This document shows positions 1 through 8,687 of a stretch of 64,000 bases of DNA, piece by piece (the first letter of the stretch is position 1; every line of letters begins with the position of its first letter). This stretch comes from Candidatus Dormiibacterota bacterium (GTDB lineage Bacteria > Chloroflexota > Dormibacteria > Dormibacterales > Dormibacteraceae): contig JAMXLM010000028.1 in NCBI GenBank assembly GCA_024280995.1, positions 1 through 64,000 on the forward strand. The letters run 5' to 3'. The position numbers and the translations under genes were made by a program. Under the pieces are notes generated by a model. It was not told the DNA's origin. It did no database searches and saw nothing but the letters and a program-made list of their open reading frames with translations.

Positions 1-98
1 CGGTCGGCCGCAGCGCCATCCTCAGCGCGAACGAAGAGCGCGTGCTCAAGGTTCTGGCCGACACCGTCGCCTCGCTGCACAGCGTCTTCGACGCCTGA
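1..98 (+). CDS. C-terminal fragment of an unknown protein
   Basis: The frame entering from the left edge reads about 31 residues to a TGA at 96-98, ending in ASLHSVFDA. The fragment is predicted to be helical (motif ANEERVLKVLAD). It is too short to assign. It converges on the glycosyltransferase gene on the other strand with 34 bases between them, and no clear terminator hairpin is visible there. Confidence 0.45.
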   Translation, partial: VGRSAILSANEERVLKVLADTVASLHSVFDA

Positions 99-132
99 GG
101 CTTTACGCCGCGCCGACGATCACCAGCACAGC

Positions 133-2208
133 TCAGCCCTTGGTCGGGGACGCCGACGCCGAAGGCGATGGCGATGGAGAAGGAGAGGCGCTCGGCGACG
201 CTGAAGGCGATGGAGAGTTCCGGGTCGGCGAGGCGGTGCTGGATGGTGGCGGTGGCGCGCTCTGCGTCGGCTCGGTCGGCGCCGGCGGCGTCGCCAGCGA
301 CAGGAGCACCATCAGCACCAGGCCGATTGCGCCGACGGCCGCCGACATCGCGAGAGTGCTCGATCCACGCGCGGCAGGCCAGCGGCCTGTGCTCTGCGCC
401 GAGGTGCGGTACGCGCGCCGGAACGGCGTCAGGTGGATCCCTTCCGCGGCGGCACCGGCCCACGGCCCGTTCGCGTACACGACAGCCTGGAACAACAGCA
501 GAACCGCGAGCGCCAGGGTCGCGACCGACGGCACCCTGAGCAGCATGGCGGCCGCCGCTCCGAAGCCGGCGACGGCGAGCAGCGACTCCATCTGCGAGGT
601 GCGCAGCGCCTTGATGATCGAAGACTCGTTGTCCCTCGTCTTCGGGGTGCGGAGGAACGTGGTGTGGAATCGGATGAGGCCGCGGATGCACGCCAGGCTC
701 ACGACCCAGCTGAGCGCGAACCACACCTGCATGCCCGCGACCGCGTCTCGCCACGTGCAGCGCGCCTTGATCTTCATCGCCCAGACGGCGCGCATCAGTC
801 CGGACGCGAGAAACGCCAGCGGCAGGACCAGGGCGACACCCGTCAGCTGCCGGACCGGAAGCTGGTGGTGCATCGCCGTGGAGATCGCGGTCAGCAGCAA
901 GAGGACGGTGAAGCAGAGCATCAGCACGTCCCCGAACCACTGCACGTTGCCCAGCAGGTAGTGGATGCGCTGCGCCGCGGTCAGCTTCCCGCCCCGCCCG
1001 GGCAGCAGCAGGCGCGACCAGTGCAGGCGAAGGATCTGCACCCCACCGAGCGCCCATCGGAATCGCTGCTGCTTGAGCCCTTCGAAGGTGAGCGGCATCA
1101 GCCCGTGGCCGAAGGCACGCGGCTCGTACACACCGATCTGCCCGTCGGCGAGCATGCGCAGGCTCGCCTCGGCGTCTTCGGTCACGACCTCGGGGTTCCA
1201 TCCGCCGATCGCCTCGAGGGCTTGGCGGCGGATGACACCCATGGTGCCCGCGAAGATGATTGCGTTGCGGTGCGCGCGGGCGGGCATCGTGATCTGAAAG
1301 AAGTACGCGTAGCTGTAGTAGAGGCCCCGCAGGTACTGGTCGTCCTTCCAGTCCCGGTAGTTCTGCGGCGTCTGCACGAAGGCCACCTTCGGGTCGGCGA
1401 AGTGGCCGACAACCGCGCGCAGCCAGTCGGGCTTCACTACGTAGTCCGAGTCGACGACGCCGATCAGCTCAACGTCCTCGGGCAGCCTGCGCGTGGCCTC
1501 GTTCAAAGCCCCGGCCTTGAATCCCGGCCAGTTCTCGAGGTGCATGAACTGGAACCGGGGACCGAGCTTCTTACACAGCGCTTCGAGGGCGGTCCAGTTC
1601 TCTTGGTCGGGCGTGTTGTTGTCGACAACCTGGACGATCAGCTTCGGATAGTCGAGCGCGGCCAGCGCGTTCAGCGTCTCGACCATCACCTCGAGCGGTT
1701 CGTTGTAGGCGGGGACCTGGACCGCGACGTGTGGCAGGTATGACGGATCGACCCTGTGCGCGGGCTGCTCCCGCCGGCTGAGCGTGTCGACGATCTCGAA
1801 GAGGTATGACATCGACAGCGTCAGGGCTGCGATCTCGAGGAGCAGCAGCAGCGAGGACGCGACGAGGTAGAGAGGGTCGCGGCCCACGACATACGTGATC
1901 GACGCGGCGTAGAGAAGGTAGGCGCCGGAGCCGAGCAGCGCGGCCGTGAACAGCTGCGCGCCGAGCCAGCTCCACCTTCGCATCGCGAGCCGGACCAGGA
2001 CCGTGCCCACGAGCAGGCCCTCGAAGAGTCCGGCGTCGACGGTTCGGTCCTGGCTCATCTGCGCCGCCACGGCAGTTACGGCGCCGGCCAGCAGAACGCC
2101 GATGGGCAGTCCGATCCAGATCCGGGCGCGCATGATCCCCGGCACGAATGCCGAGATCGTCACGATCAGCGTCACAGCGCCGAAAAACAGCGCGCCGTGC
2201 AAAAGCAC
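133..2208 (-). CDS. Membrane glycosyltransferase family 2, cellulose-synthase-like
   Basis: A 691-residue processive-type GT2 enzyme that probably polymerises or transfers a sugar at the membrane. About five hydrophobic segments occupy residues 1-140. The GT-A domain follows: VQVPAYNEP near 163, the metal-binding DSD at 253-255, TED at 343-345 and the QxxRW motif at 381-385. More membrane helices follow. The C-terminus is a low-complexity Pro/Ser/Ala tail, the source of the GATGGCGA-like repeats at 140-230. The start is GTG. It is the last gene of a run with the aldo/keto reductase 13 bases upstream. The polymer made cannot be told from sequence; no PilZ domain is obvious. Confidence 0.85.
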   Translation of the reverse strand: MLLHGALFFGAVTLIVTISAFVPGIMRARIWIGLPIGVLLAGAVTAVAAQMSQDRTVDAGLFEGLLVGTVLVRLAMRRWSWLGAQLFTAALLGSGAYLLYAASITYVVGRDPLYLVASSLLLLLEIAALTLSMSYLFEIVDTLSRREQPAHRVDPSYLPHVAVQVPAYNEPLEVMVETLNALAALDYPKLIVQVVDNNTPDQENWTALEALCKKLGPRFQFMHLENWPGFKAGALNEATRRLPEDVELIGVVDSDYVVKPDWLRAVVGHFADPKVAFVQTPQNYRDWKDDQYLRGLYYSYAYFFQITMPARAHRNAIIFAGTMGVIRRQALEAIGGWNPEVVTEDAEASLRMLADGQIGVYEPRAFGHGLMPLTFEGLKQQRFRWALGGVQILRLHWSRLLLPGRGGKLTAAQRIHYLLGNVQWFGDVLMLCFTVLLLLTAISTAMHHQLPVRQLTGVALVLPLAFLASGLMRAVWAMKIKARCTWRDAVAGMQVWFALSWVVSLACIRGLIRFHTTFLRTPKTRDNESSIIKALRTSQMESLLAVAGFGAAAAMLLRVPSVATLALAVLLLFQAVVYANGPWAGAAAEGIHLTPFRRAYRTSAQSTGRWPAARGSSTLAMSAAVGAIGLVLMVLLSLATPPAPTEPTQSAPPPPSSTASPTRNSPSPSASPSASPSPSPSPSASASPTKG

Positions 2209-2221
2209 GCCACGAGAACGC

Positions 2222-2980
2222 TTAGCGGAGGGCTTCGACCTCCGCGTCGTTCAGGCGGATCTTCTCCGCTGCGAGGTTCTCCTTCAAATGTTCGAGGGAC
2301 AGCGTTCCCGGGATGGGCAGCATCACTGGGGAGCGATGCAGCAGCCATGCCAGGGTTATCTGCCGCCGCGTCGCACGGTGCACGCGTGCGATCTGGGAGA
2401 GCTTCACGCCGCCGTCGCCGCGCAGCGGAAAGAAGGGGACGAACACGAGGCCTTCGCCGGCGCAGTAGTCGATGACGTCGTCTGAGCGCCGCTCCGTGAG
2501 GTTGTACTCGTTCTGCACGGCGACGATCGGCAGCACTCGGCGCGCCCGCTCGATCTGCTCGATGCCGACCTGTGAGATCCCGACGTGCTTGACCACGCCT
2601 CGATCCTGGAACTCCTTGATCGCGCCGAGGCTCTCCTCGATGGGCGTCTCGGGGTCGACGCGGTGCAGGTAGTAGAGGTAGATGCTGTCCGTGCGCAAAC
2701 GACGCAGGCTCTCCTCGAGGTCCGCGCGCAGCACCTCGGGCCGGCCGCGGCCTGGGCCGCCGAAACCGCCCTTGCTCGCAACGACGACGTTAGGCGGAAA
2801 CGGCGAGATCGCCTCGCCGACGGTCTCTTCGCTTTCGCCGTGCGTGTAGAGGTGTGCCGTGTCGATCAGGCGCACGCCTGCGTCCACCGCCGCGCGGACG
2901 AACTCTACGTTCGCCGGCGTTCTGGTCAGCCGGTTCGTGCCGAGGCCGATTCGGCCGACCTCGATCTCACCGACCTTCAT
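2222..2980 (-). CDS. Aldo/keto reductase
   Basis: A 252-residue cytosolic (alpha/beta)8-barrel NADPH oxidoreductase. The family tetrad is visible: Asp in LIDTAHLY, Tyr in the same segment, Lys in VVVASKGGFGG and His in YLYYLHRVDP. The family reduces aldehydes and ketones; the substrate is unknown. At about 250 residues it is shorter than the typical 280-330. Its ATG overlaps the stop of the TrpB2-like gene by one base (TGATG), which suggests translational coupling and a shared transcript. Confidence 0.85.
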   Translation of the reverse strand: MKVGEIEVGRIGLGTNRLTRTPANVEFVRAAVDAGVRLIDTAHLYTHGESEETVGEAISPFPPNVVVASKGGFGGPGRGRPEVLRADLEESLRRLRTDSIYLYYLHRVDPETPIEESLGAIKEFQDRGVVKHVGISQVGIEQIERARRVLPIVAVQNEYNLTERRSDDVIDYCAGEGLVFVPFFPLRGDGGVKLSQIARVHRATRRQITLAWLLHRSPVMLPIPGTLSLEHLKENLAAEKIRLNDAEVEALR

Positions 2981-4347
2981 CAGGGCGTTACGGGAACTCT
3001 TGGCAGCTCCTCGATCGCGGCGTCGATCCGCGACTGCGAAAGCTCGACGTCCTCGAGCTTGCCGGCGAAGTACGCGTCGTACGCGGACATGTCGAAGTGG
3101 CCGTGGCCCGACAGCCCGAAGAGGATGACGCGCTTCTCACCCGCCTCACGCGCGGCGGCGGCCTCCTCGGCGACCGCACGCAGCGCGTGCGCCGACTCCG
3201 GCGCGGGGAGGAAGCCCTCCGTGCGCGCGAAACGCACCGCCTCGGCGAACACCTCGTTCTGCTTGTAGGCGCGCGGCTCGACCACCTTGTGGTCGACGAG
3301 CGCACACAGCGACGGCGCGTCGCCGTGGTAGCGAAGGCCACCCGCGTGGATGCGGTCGGGCACGAAGCTGTGACCCAGGGTGAACATCTTCACGACCGGG
3401 CCCATGCCGACCGCGTCGCCGAAGTCGAAGGCGTACACCCCGCGCGTCAAGGTCGGGCAGGCGGCGGGCTCGGCGGCAATGAAGCGTGTGTTCGCCACCC
3501 GGCCCTTCAGCCGGTCGCCGATGAACGGGTACGTGAGGCCGGCGAAATTGGAGCCGCCCCCCACGCAAGCGATCACCACGTCGGGATACTCGCCCGCGAT
3601 CTCCATCTGCTTTTTCGCCTCGAGGCCCATCACGGTCTGGTGCAAGAGCACGTGGTTGACGACCGAGCCGAGCGAGTACTTGGCGTCATCGTGGGTCGCC
3701 GCGTCCTCGACCGCCTCCGAGATCGCGATCCCGAGGCTGCCGGGCGAGTCGGGGTCGCCGGCGAGGATTCCACGGCCGGCGTTGGTGAGGTTCGTCGGTG
3801 AGGCGTAGACCGTCGCCCCCCAGGTCTCCATCATCGCCCGGCGGTATGGCTTCTGCTCGTACGACACCTTGACCATGTAGACGGTGACCTCGAGGCCGAA
3901 CAGCGCGCCGGCAAACGCGAGCGCCGAGCCCCACTGGCCCGCGCCGGTCTCGGTCGTGAGGCGCTTCACGCCCTCTTTGGCGTTGTAGTAGGCCTGCGGC
4001 ACCGCGGTGTTCGGCTTGTGCGAGCCGGCGGGCGAGACGCCTTCGTACTTGAAGTAGATGTGCGCCGGAGTGTCAAGCGCTTTCTCCAGCCGGTCGGCCC
4101 GGTAGAGCGGACTCGGCCGCCAGATCTTGTAGACCTCGCGCACCTCATCGGGGATCTCGATCCACGGCTCCGGCGAGACCTCCTGGGCGATGATCGCCTG
4201 GGGAAAGAGCGGGGCCAGGTCGGCGGGCCCCATCGGCTGCAGCGTCGCGGGATGCAGGTACGGCGCCGGCGGCGCCGGCATGTCCGGCAGGATGTTGTAC
4301 CAGCGCTCGGGGATGTCGGTCTCGTCGAGAAGGATCTTCTTGCTCAC
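2980..4347 (-). CDS. trpB2: TrpB2-like tryptophan synthase beta chain
   Basis: A 455-residue PLP enzyme of fold type II. The N-terminal extension before the catalytic core ([13 protein letters not shown]) and the length mark the TrpB2 subgroup rather than TrpB1. The PLP lysine is Lys111 in SHKPNTA, and the phosphate loop GGGSN lies at 263-267. TrpB2 enzymes condense indole with serine, often without a TrpA partner, and no trpA or other trp gene is seen here. The GTG start has a GGAGG Shine-Dalgarno about 10 bases upstream. The pairing with an aldo/keto reductase and a glycosyltransferase does not suggest a standard trp operon, so a salvage or modified role is possible. Confidence 0.88.
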   Translation of the reverse strand: MSKKILLDETDIPERWYNILPDMPAPPAPYLHPATLQPMGPADLAPLFPQAIIAQEVSPEPWIEIPDEVREVYKIWRPSPLYRADRLEKALDTPAHIYFKYEGVSPAGSHKPNTAVPQAYYNAKEGVKRLTTETGAGQWGSALAFAGALFGLEVTVYMVKVSYEQKPYRRAMMETWGATVYASPTNLTNAGRGILAGDPDSPGSLGIAISEAVEDAATHDDAKYSLGSVVNHVLLHQTVMGLEAKKQMEIAGEYPDVVIACVGGGSNFAGLTYPFIGDRLKGRVANTRFIAAEPAACPTLTRGVYAFDFGDAVGMGPVVKMFTLGHSFVPDRIHAGGLRYHGDAPSLCALVDHKVVEPRAYKQNEVFAEAVRFARTEGFLPAPESAHALRAVAEEAAAAREAGEKRVILFGLSGHGHFDMSAYDAYFAGKLEDVELSQSRIDAAIEELPRVPVTP

Positions 4348-4432
4348 GTCCCAAGCCTCCAGCGAACCCGGTTGTAAGGCGCCCCGCCTGCAAGCGTAGA
4401 CCCAACTCCTCTGGAACGGAAATTGGGGCCTG

Positions 4433-5455
4433 CTAAGAAGGTCCGCGTTGCGCGAGCGCTGGGTCCGGCGTCTCAGGAACTGGGCTCGGCCTCTTCGGCG
4501 AGTAATAGTCGCGCCAGATCAAGCGGTGGATCGGGATCCATCGCGGGATGTCGCGGAGGATCGGGATCAGCGGCACCGCCGCAAGCGCCGCGGTGAGCAC
4601 CGTCATCAGGATCACGATCACGAGGTCGGCGTTCGATGAGTTCACGCCGAGGAAGCCGTTCGAGCTCGTGAACGGCGGCACCTGGTACCAGGCGGTGTAC
4701 AGCCACAGCCACGTCTGGCCGGGGTACTTGCCGGTCTCGTTCATCATGCCCCACTGGTTTCCGAGCAGGTTCCAGGTCTGAGCTTGCCCGGACAGATAGC
4801 CTCCGTCGCCCATGAACAGCAGCGCCGGCGTGTAGTCGGTCTGGTAGAAGCGACCGTTGATCTGGAGGAGACCGTCGAGGGCGCCGGACTGTCCCATCTC
4901 CAGCAGGCTTGCCATCATCGTCGGAAGCGGGCCGTAGTCGCCATCCGCGACGACGACCTTTCCGTCCTTTGCCGTCGCGGTCGCAAGCGCCTTGGTGTAG
5001 GCGTCGGTCCATTTGCCCTGCTGGTCCGAGCCGGTCTTCCGCCATGTGTCGAGAGCTGTGGCGAGGTCGGCGTTGTTGATGGCGATGCGATTCAGAGGCT
5101 GGATGACGAACGTGTCAGCCGAATCGATCGGGATGCGCGTCCCCAACCAGGTCTGCGGGGCAATCGGTCCCCACTTCTGACCCGGTCCGTTTGTGTTGTA
5201 AGGGTTGCCGTAACCGGCGCTGGTCGTGGTTCCGGCAAGCTCACCGGTGGCGGTGGTCACGAAGTCGACCGGATCGTTCTGCGCCCACGCCGCGATCGTC
5301 ACCGACGGCACGTTAGGCGACGAGAGCAGCGCGGCGACCAGTAGGACCACGATCCCGACGGCGCCAACCGCGATGGAGAGCTCCTTCACGAGGTCGTACG
5401 GCACCGTCCGCACTCCGCGGTAGTACTCGTCCTGCGTCGCGCCCATCGGCTTCAT
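4433..5455 (-). CDS. Cytochrome b C-terminal (subunit IV)-like membrane protein with large extracytoplasmic insert
   Basis: A 340-residue partner of the adjacent cytochrome b half. One membrane helix lies at about 27-46, followed by about 225 residues of probable extracytoplasmic domain, a second helix at about 276-300 and a Pro-rich basic tail. The segment [18 protein letters not shown] around 244-261 sits where cytochrome b/subunit IV carries PEWY, but reads PGQT, so the Qo-site glutamate appears lost. The ATG at 5455 overlaps the upstream stop as ATGA; an open frame extends further upstream but runs inside the cytochrome b gene. Homology to subunit IV is inferred from position and topology, so confidence is moderate. 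Confidence 0.6.
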   Translation of the reverse strand: MKPMGATQDEYYRGVRTVPYDLVKELSIAVGAVGIVVLLVAALLSSPNVPSVTIAAWAQNDPVDFVTTATGELAGTTTSAGYGNPYNTNGPGQKWGPIAPQTWLGTRIPIDSADTFVIQPLNRIAINNADLATALDTWRKTGSDQQGKWTDAYTKALATATAKDGKVVVADGDYGPLPTMMASLLEMGQSGALDGLLQINGRFYQTDYTPALLFMGDGGYLSGQAQTWNLLGNQWGMMNETGKYPGQTWLWLYTAWYQVPPFTSSNGFLGVNSSNADLVIVILMTVLTAALAAVPLIPILRDIPRWIPIHRLIWRDYYSPKRPSPVPETPDPALAQRGPS

Positions 5456-6075
5456 GACCGGGCGCCTCCCTCTGGATCGATCGGTTTGACGACCCCACGG
5501 GCGCGAACCATGACGATGTGCAGGACGATGAGAATCGTCACGCCAATCGGGAGCAGCATGATGTGCAGTCCATACATCTGCCCGAAGTTGAGGACGTTGA
5601 AGAATGCACCTACGCCTCCCGCGTTCATCGCGTCCTTCGCGTTGACCCCGATGAACTGTGAGTCGAAGTTCTGTTGCGAGAGGTATCCGGTGAAGGCGGT
5701 CAGGATGCTGACGCCGAAGATGACGACGCCGATAGCCCATGTCGCGGCGCGCCCGTGTCGCCAACCGGCCATGAAGTACTGGCCCCAGAGGTGCAGCACC
5801 ATGAAGATGAAGAAGAGCTGCACCGACCAGAAGTGGATGGAGTTCACGAAGTGTCCAAGACCCGAGTCATGCCACCACTGCGGGCCCATGAAGGCGAGGA
5901 CCACGCCGCTGGCGACGACCCACAGGAGGGCGGCGATCGTGACGACCCCGAAGACGTAAACCCATGAGCCGACGTAGTACGGCTGCCGGGTGGGGAGGAG
6001 ATGGTCAATCGGCAGCTGGCGGTCGATCGCGTCGCGCACCCGTTGCGTCCAGCTGTGCGGCTCAGCGGTCTCCAT
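5452..6075 (-). CDS. Cytochrome b N-terminal domain protein (b6-like)
   Basis: A 207-residue, four-helix dihaem cytochrome b corresponding to the N-terminal half of the bc1/b6f core. Haem-ligand histidine pairs are His81/His95 (14 apart) and His171/His186 (15 apart); the 14/15 spacing is that of b6, not mitochondrial cytochrome b. It would transfer electrons between quinol and haem across the membrane. It overlaps the 49-residue protein upstream by 14 bases and the C-terminal partner downstream by 4 bases. No Rieske iron-sulfur or cytochrome c gene lies in the window. Confidence 0.85.
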   Translation of the reverse strand: METAEPHSWTQRVRDAIDRQLPIDHLLPTRQPYYVGSWVYVFGVVTIAALLWVVASGVVLAFMGPQWWHDSGLGHFVNSIHFWSVQLFFIFMVLHLWGQYFMAGWRHGRAATWAIGVVIFGVSILTAFTGYLSQQNFDSQFIGVNAKDAMNAGGVGAFFNVLNFGQMYGLHIMLLPIGVTILIVLHIVMVRARGVVKPIDPEGGARS

Positions 6076-6211
6076 CGTCGTCCTTCTTTCCGTGTGGGAA
6101 CGGCACCACCAGGGCGACCGCGAAAAGCACGACCATGCCCACGATCACCAACAGGTTCGGCACTGAGATGACGATGAATCCCCAGTGGAAGTAGGCGGTC
6201 GGCGAATCCAT
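6062..6211 (-). CDS. 49-residue single-helix membrane protein leading the cytochrome b genes
   Basis: A short frame from ATG at 6211 starts MDSPTAYFHWGFIVISVPN, has one long hydrophobic helix (about residues 10-40) and ends in a basic/acidic tail (HGKKDDDGDR). Its stop lies inside the start of the cytochrome b gene (14-base overlap), the arrangement expected of a translationally coupled subunit. By analogy with the small Pet subunits of b6f it could be an assembly or structural subunit; that is inference. A longer frame starting at 6526 exists but would cross the divergent kinase gene and is unlikely. Confidence 0.6.
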   Translation of the reverse strand: MDSPTAYFHWGFIVISVPNLLVIVGMVVLFAVALVVPFPHGKKDDDGDR

Positions 6212-6300
6212 GGCCCTACTGTCGGAGATCGCGCTCTTCCCATCGAGGGCCGAACGGCCTTCCGGCCTCAGGACTTTCGGCCTGTTCGCCGCCGATGGCG

Positions 6301-6306
6301 TAGATT
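6301..6306 (+). promoter_or_regulatory. -10 box TAGATT for a leaderless sensor-kinase transcript
   Basis: TAGATT (TANNNT type) ends 8 bases before the ATG at 6315 and no Shine-Dalgarno sequence is present. The expected transcription start would fall on or next to the start codon. This supports the 6315 start over the upstream in-frame ATG at 6210, which overlaps the divergent gene. Confidence 0.5.
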
Positions 6307-6314
6307 CGCCGCGA

Positions 6315-7943
6315 ATGGCCGAGCTCAAGGACAGAAAGGACACGCTTCTGCAAGCCGGGCTGACCCTCGCCTCGGAGCTGTCCCTGCCAGTCGTGCTCCA
6401 GCGGATCGTGGACCTGGCCGCGGAGATATCTGACGCACGCTTTGGAGCCCTCGGGGTCATCGGCGAGGGCGACACGCTTGTCGAGTTTGTCACCACGGGG
6501 ATCGACGCCGAGGCCAGGCAGGCCATCGGCGCGCTCCCAACAGGACGCGGCGTGCTCGGCGTCTTGATTCACGACCCGCGGCCGATACGGCTGAAGAACA
6601 TCGCCGACCATCCGCGTTCGGTCGGTTTCCCCGCGCACCACCCGCCGATGAGGTCTTTCCTGGGCGCGCCGGTACAGGCGATGGGCCGTGTTTACGGCAA
6701 CCTCTACCTGGCCGACAAACGGGACGCGGAGGAGTTCAGCCCGGAGGACGAGGAGGCGCTGACGGTTTTGGCCACGCAGGCCGGGGTGGCCATCGCCAAT
6801 GCGGTGCTTTACGAAGAGGTCCGCTCGCGCGAGCGGTGGCTCGACGCCATCCGTCAGATAACGACAAACGTCCTGACCGGAGGCGATGAGGGCATGCTTC
6901 TCGGAAGCATCGCCGAGCGTGCGCGCGAGCTAGCGGGTGCAGACGCGGCGACGATCGTCGTCCACAGCGGCTCGCCGGGCGAGCTCGTGGTGGCCGCAGC
7001 GGCGGGGGCGAGGGCAGACGAGCTTCGGGGAGAGATCCTTCCAGAGGATGGATCCATATCGGGCGCTGTGATGCGCACGGGCGAAAGCCGGATGTTCGAC
7101 GACGTCAGTGCCGAAGCCCACGCGTACCAGCCGATCGTGGCGCTGGGTCGCCATGGGCCGTCGATCTACGTGCCGCTCCGCGTCCAGGGCGGTTCGGCAG
7201 GGACCCTGATGGTCGCGAACCTGAAGGGCGGCGCGCGCTTCTCGCCCGCCACGAAGGCGCTAGTCGAGAGCCTTGCCGACGCAGCATCCGTCGCGATCGA
7301 GTACGACCGCGCCCAGTCGAACCTTCGCCGGCTCGGGCTGATGGAGGAGCGCGAGCGGATCGCCAAGGAGCTGCACGACGGCATCATCCAGTCGCTGTTC
7401 GCCGTCGGCATGAGCCTTCAAGGCACAGCGTTGATGACCAAGGACGTCGAGATGGCCTCGCGAATCGAGCACGCCGTGGACGAGCTCGACGGCGTCATCC
7501 GCGACCTGCGGAACTACATCTTCGGGCTGCGTCCCGGCATACTCGCCGACCGCCAGCTCGAGCAGGCGCTTCGTGAGCTCGCGCGCGAAGTCGAGTCACG
7601 CGGAGGACCGGCCGTCGACGTGCAGGTCGACTCGGCGCTCGCGGCCAGGCTGACTTCGCGGTCGGCGGACATCGTCCAGCTTGCTCGGGAAGCGCTGTCG
7701 AACGTTGCGCGTCACGCGCGCGCGAGCAAGGCGACGTTGAGCCTCGAGAGGCAGGGTTCTCAGGCCGTTTTGACCATGAGCGACGACGGCGCCGGGTTCG
7801 ACGCCGAGCATCACGATGCAGGCGAGGCGGGCGGCAGCGGCATCCGCAACATGCGCGAGAGGGCGGCGACGCTCGGGGGCTCGCTCCGGATCGCCAGCCG
7901 CGCCGGCGAGGGAACGACCTTGACGGCGACGTTTCCGCAGTAG
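6315..7943 (+). CDS. GAF-domain sensor histidine kinase, DevS/NarX-like
   Basis: A 542-residue soluble kinase: GAF1 at about 20-165, GAF2 at about 185-330, HisKA_3 dimerisation box with phospho-acceptor His354 (ERIAKELHDGIIQSLF) and an HATPase domain (N box REALSNVARHARA, G boxes DDGAGFD and GSGIRNMRERA). In DevS/DosT the first GAF binds haem and senses O2, NO or CO, or redox state; the haem ligand cannot be placed confidently here. It lies head-to-head with the cytochrome b genes and 75 bases before its probable response regulator. Sensing the state of the respiratory chain is a reasonable inference. Confidence 0.88.
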   Translation: MAELKDRKDTLLQAGLTLASELSLPVVLQRIVDLAAEISDARFGALGVIGEGDTLVEFVTTGIDAEARQAIGALPTGRGVLGVLIHDPRPIRLKNIADHPRSVGFPAHHPPMRSFLGAPVQAMGRVYGNLYLADKRDAEEFSPEDEEALTVLATQAGVAIANAVLYEEVRSRERWLDAIRQITTNVLTGGDEGMLLGSIAERARELAGADAATIVVHSGSPGELVVAAAAGARADELRGEILPEDGSISGAVMRTGESRMFDDVSAEAHAYQPIVALGRHGPSIYVPLRVQGGSAGTLMVANLKGGARFSPATKALVESLADAASVAIEYDRAQSNLRRLGLMEERERIAKELHDGIIQSLFAVGMSLQGTALMTKDVEMASRIEHAVDELDGVIRDLRNYIFGLRPGILADRQLEQALRELAREVESRGGPAVDVQVDSALAARLTSRSADIVQLAREALSNVARHARASKATLSLERQGSQAVLTMSDDGAGFDAEHHDAGEAGGSGIRNMRERAATLGGSLRIASRAGEGTTLTATFPQ

Positions 7944-8005
7944 GGCCGAAAGACCCGGCCGCGGGAGGCACCCAGGCCCTGCCGCCGCGCGGAAGGAGGA
8001 TGAGA

Positions 8006-8022
8006 CCATGTTCGGAACATGG
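8006..8022. promoter_or_regulatory. Perfect 8+1+8 palindrome covering the response-regulator start codon
   Basis: CCATGTTC, G, GAACATGG: a perfect inverted repeat with a one-base centre. It spans the ATG at 8019, and the strong GGAAGGAGG sequence lies just upstream at 7991-7999. It could be a protein-binding operator or an RNA element around the start site. Confidence 0.45.
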
Positions 8023-8675
8023 CCGGCCGGCCGATCCGCATCCAGCTTGTCGACGACCACGAGGTGGTACGCGACGGCGTGAAGTCACTGATCAGCGCCA
8101 ATGACGACATGACCGTGGTCGCCGAGGCGGGCTCGGTCGCGGAGGCCGTCGTGCAGGCGGAACGAACGCGGCCCGACGTGGTCGTGATGGACGTGCGGCT
8201 CGCCGACGGCAGCGGAATCGAGGCCACGCGAGAGATTCGGGCGCGGCTCGAGAAGACTCAGGTCCTCATGCTCACGTCGTTCGCCGACGACGAAGCCCTG
8301 TTCGCGTCGATCATGGCCGGAGCCGCCGGCTACGTCTTGAAGCAGATTCGCGGCGGCGACCTGGTCCGGGCGATCCGCGAGGTGGCGGCGGGAAGGAACC
8401 TGCTCGATCCGGAAGTCACGAAGTCGGTGCTCGAAAGGCTTCGCAAGGGCAAGACGATGCGCGACGAGAAGCTGGCGCGGCTTTCGGCACAGGAAGAGCG
8501 AATCCTCACCCTGGTGGCGCGCGGCATGACCAACGGTCAGATCGGTGACGAGCTGCACCTCGCGGAGAAAACGGTCAAGAACTACGTCTCGACGATCCTC
8601 TCCAAGCTCGAGGTGGCGCGCCGGGCTGAAGCGGCGGCGTACCTGGCGCGGCACACGACCACGCCAGGTACCTAG
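8019..8675 (+). CDS. NarL/DevR-family response regulator
   Basis: A 218-residue regulator with an N-terminal receiver (acidic pair Asp12/Asp13, phospho-acceptor Asp58, Thr86, Lys108) and a C-terminal LuxR-type helix-turn-helix at about 150-205 (GMTNGQIGDELHLAEKTVKN). It is the likely partner of the upstream DevS-like kinase. The frame is closed by a stop at 8001, so ATG 8019 is the only normal start. The best Shine-Dalgarno lies about 20 bases away, beyond the palindrome. The neighbouring cytochrome b genes are candidate targets. Confidence 0.9.
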   Translation: MAGRPIRIQLVDDHEVVRDGVKSLISANDDMTVVAEAGSVAEAVVQAERTRPDVVVMDVRLADGSGIEATREIRARLEKTQVLMLTSFADDEALFASIMAGAAGYVLKQIRGGDLVRAIREVAAGRNLLDPEVTKSVLERLRKGKTMRDEKLARLSAQEERILTLVARGMTNGQIGDELHLAEKTVKNYVSTILSKLEVARRAEAAAYLARHTTTPGT

Positions 8676-8687
8676 AAGCCCTACAGC

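Noticed and set aside
140-240. Short tandem GATGGCGA/GAGAAGG-like repeats resembling a minisatellite
   Set aside because: They encode the Pro/Ser/Ala low-complexity C-terminus of the glycosyltransferase in frame; no CRISPR-like spacer structure.
433-1743. Long open frame opposite the glycosyltransferase
   Set aside because: Arg/Gln/Glu-rich translation with no motifs, antisense to a gene with clear GT2 motifs. G+C-rich codon bias keeps antisense frames open.
6210-6314. Upstream ATG at 6210 as the start of the sensor kinase
   Set aside because: It would overlap the divergent small membrane protein start and adds 35 residues outside the GAF domain. The -10 box at 6301 favours ATG 6315.
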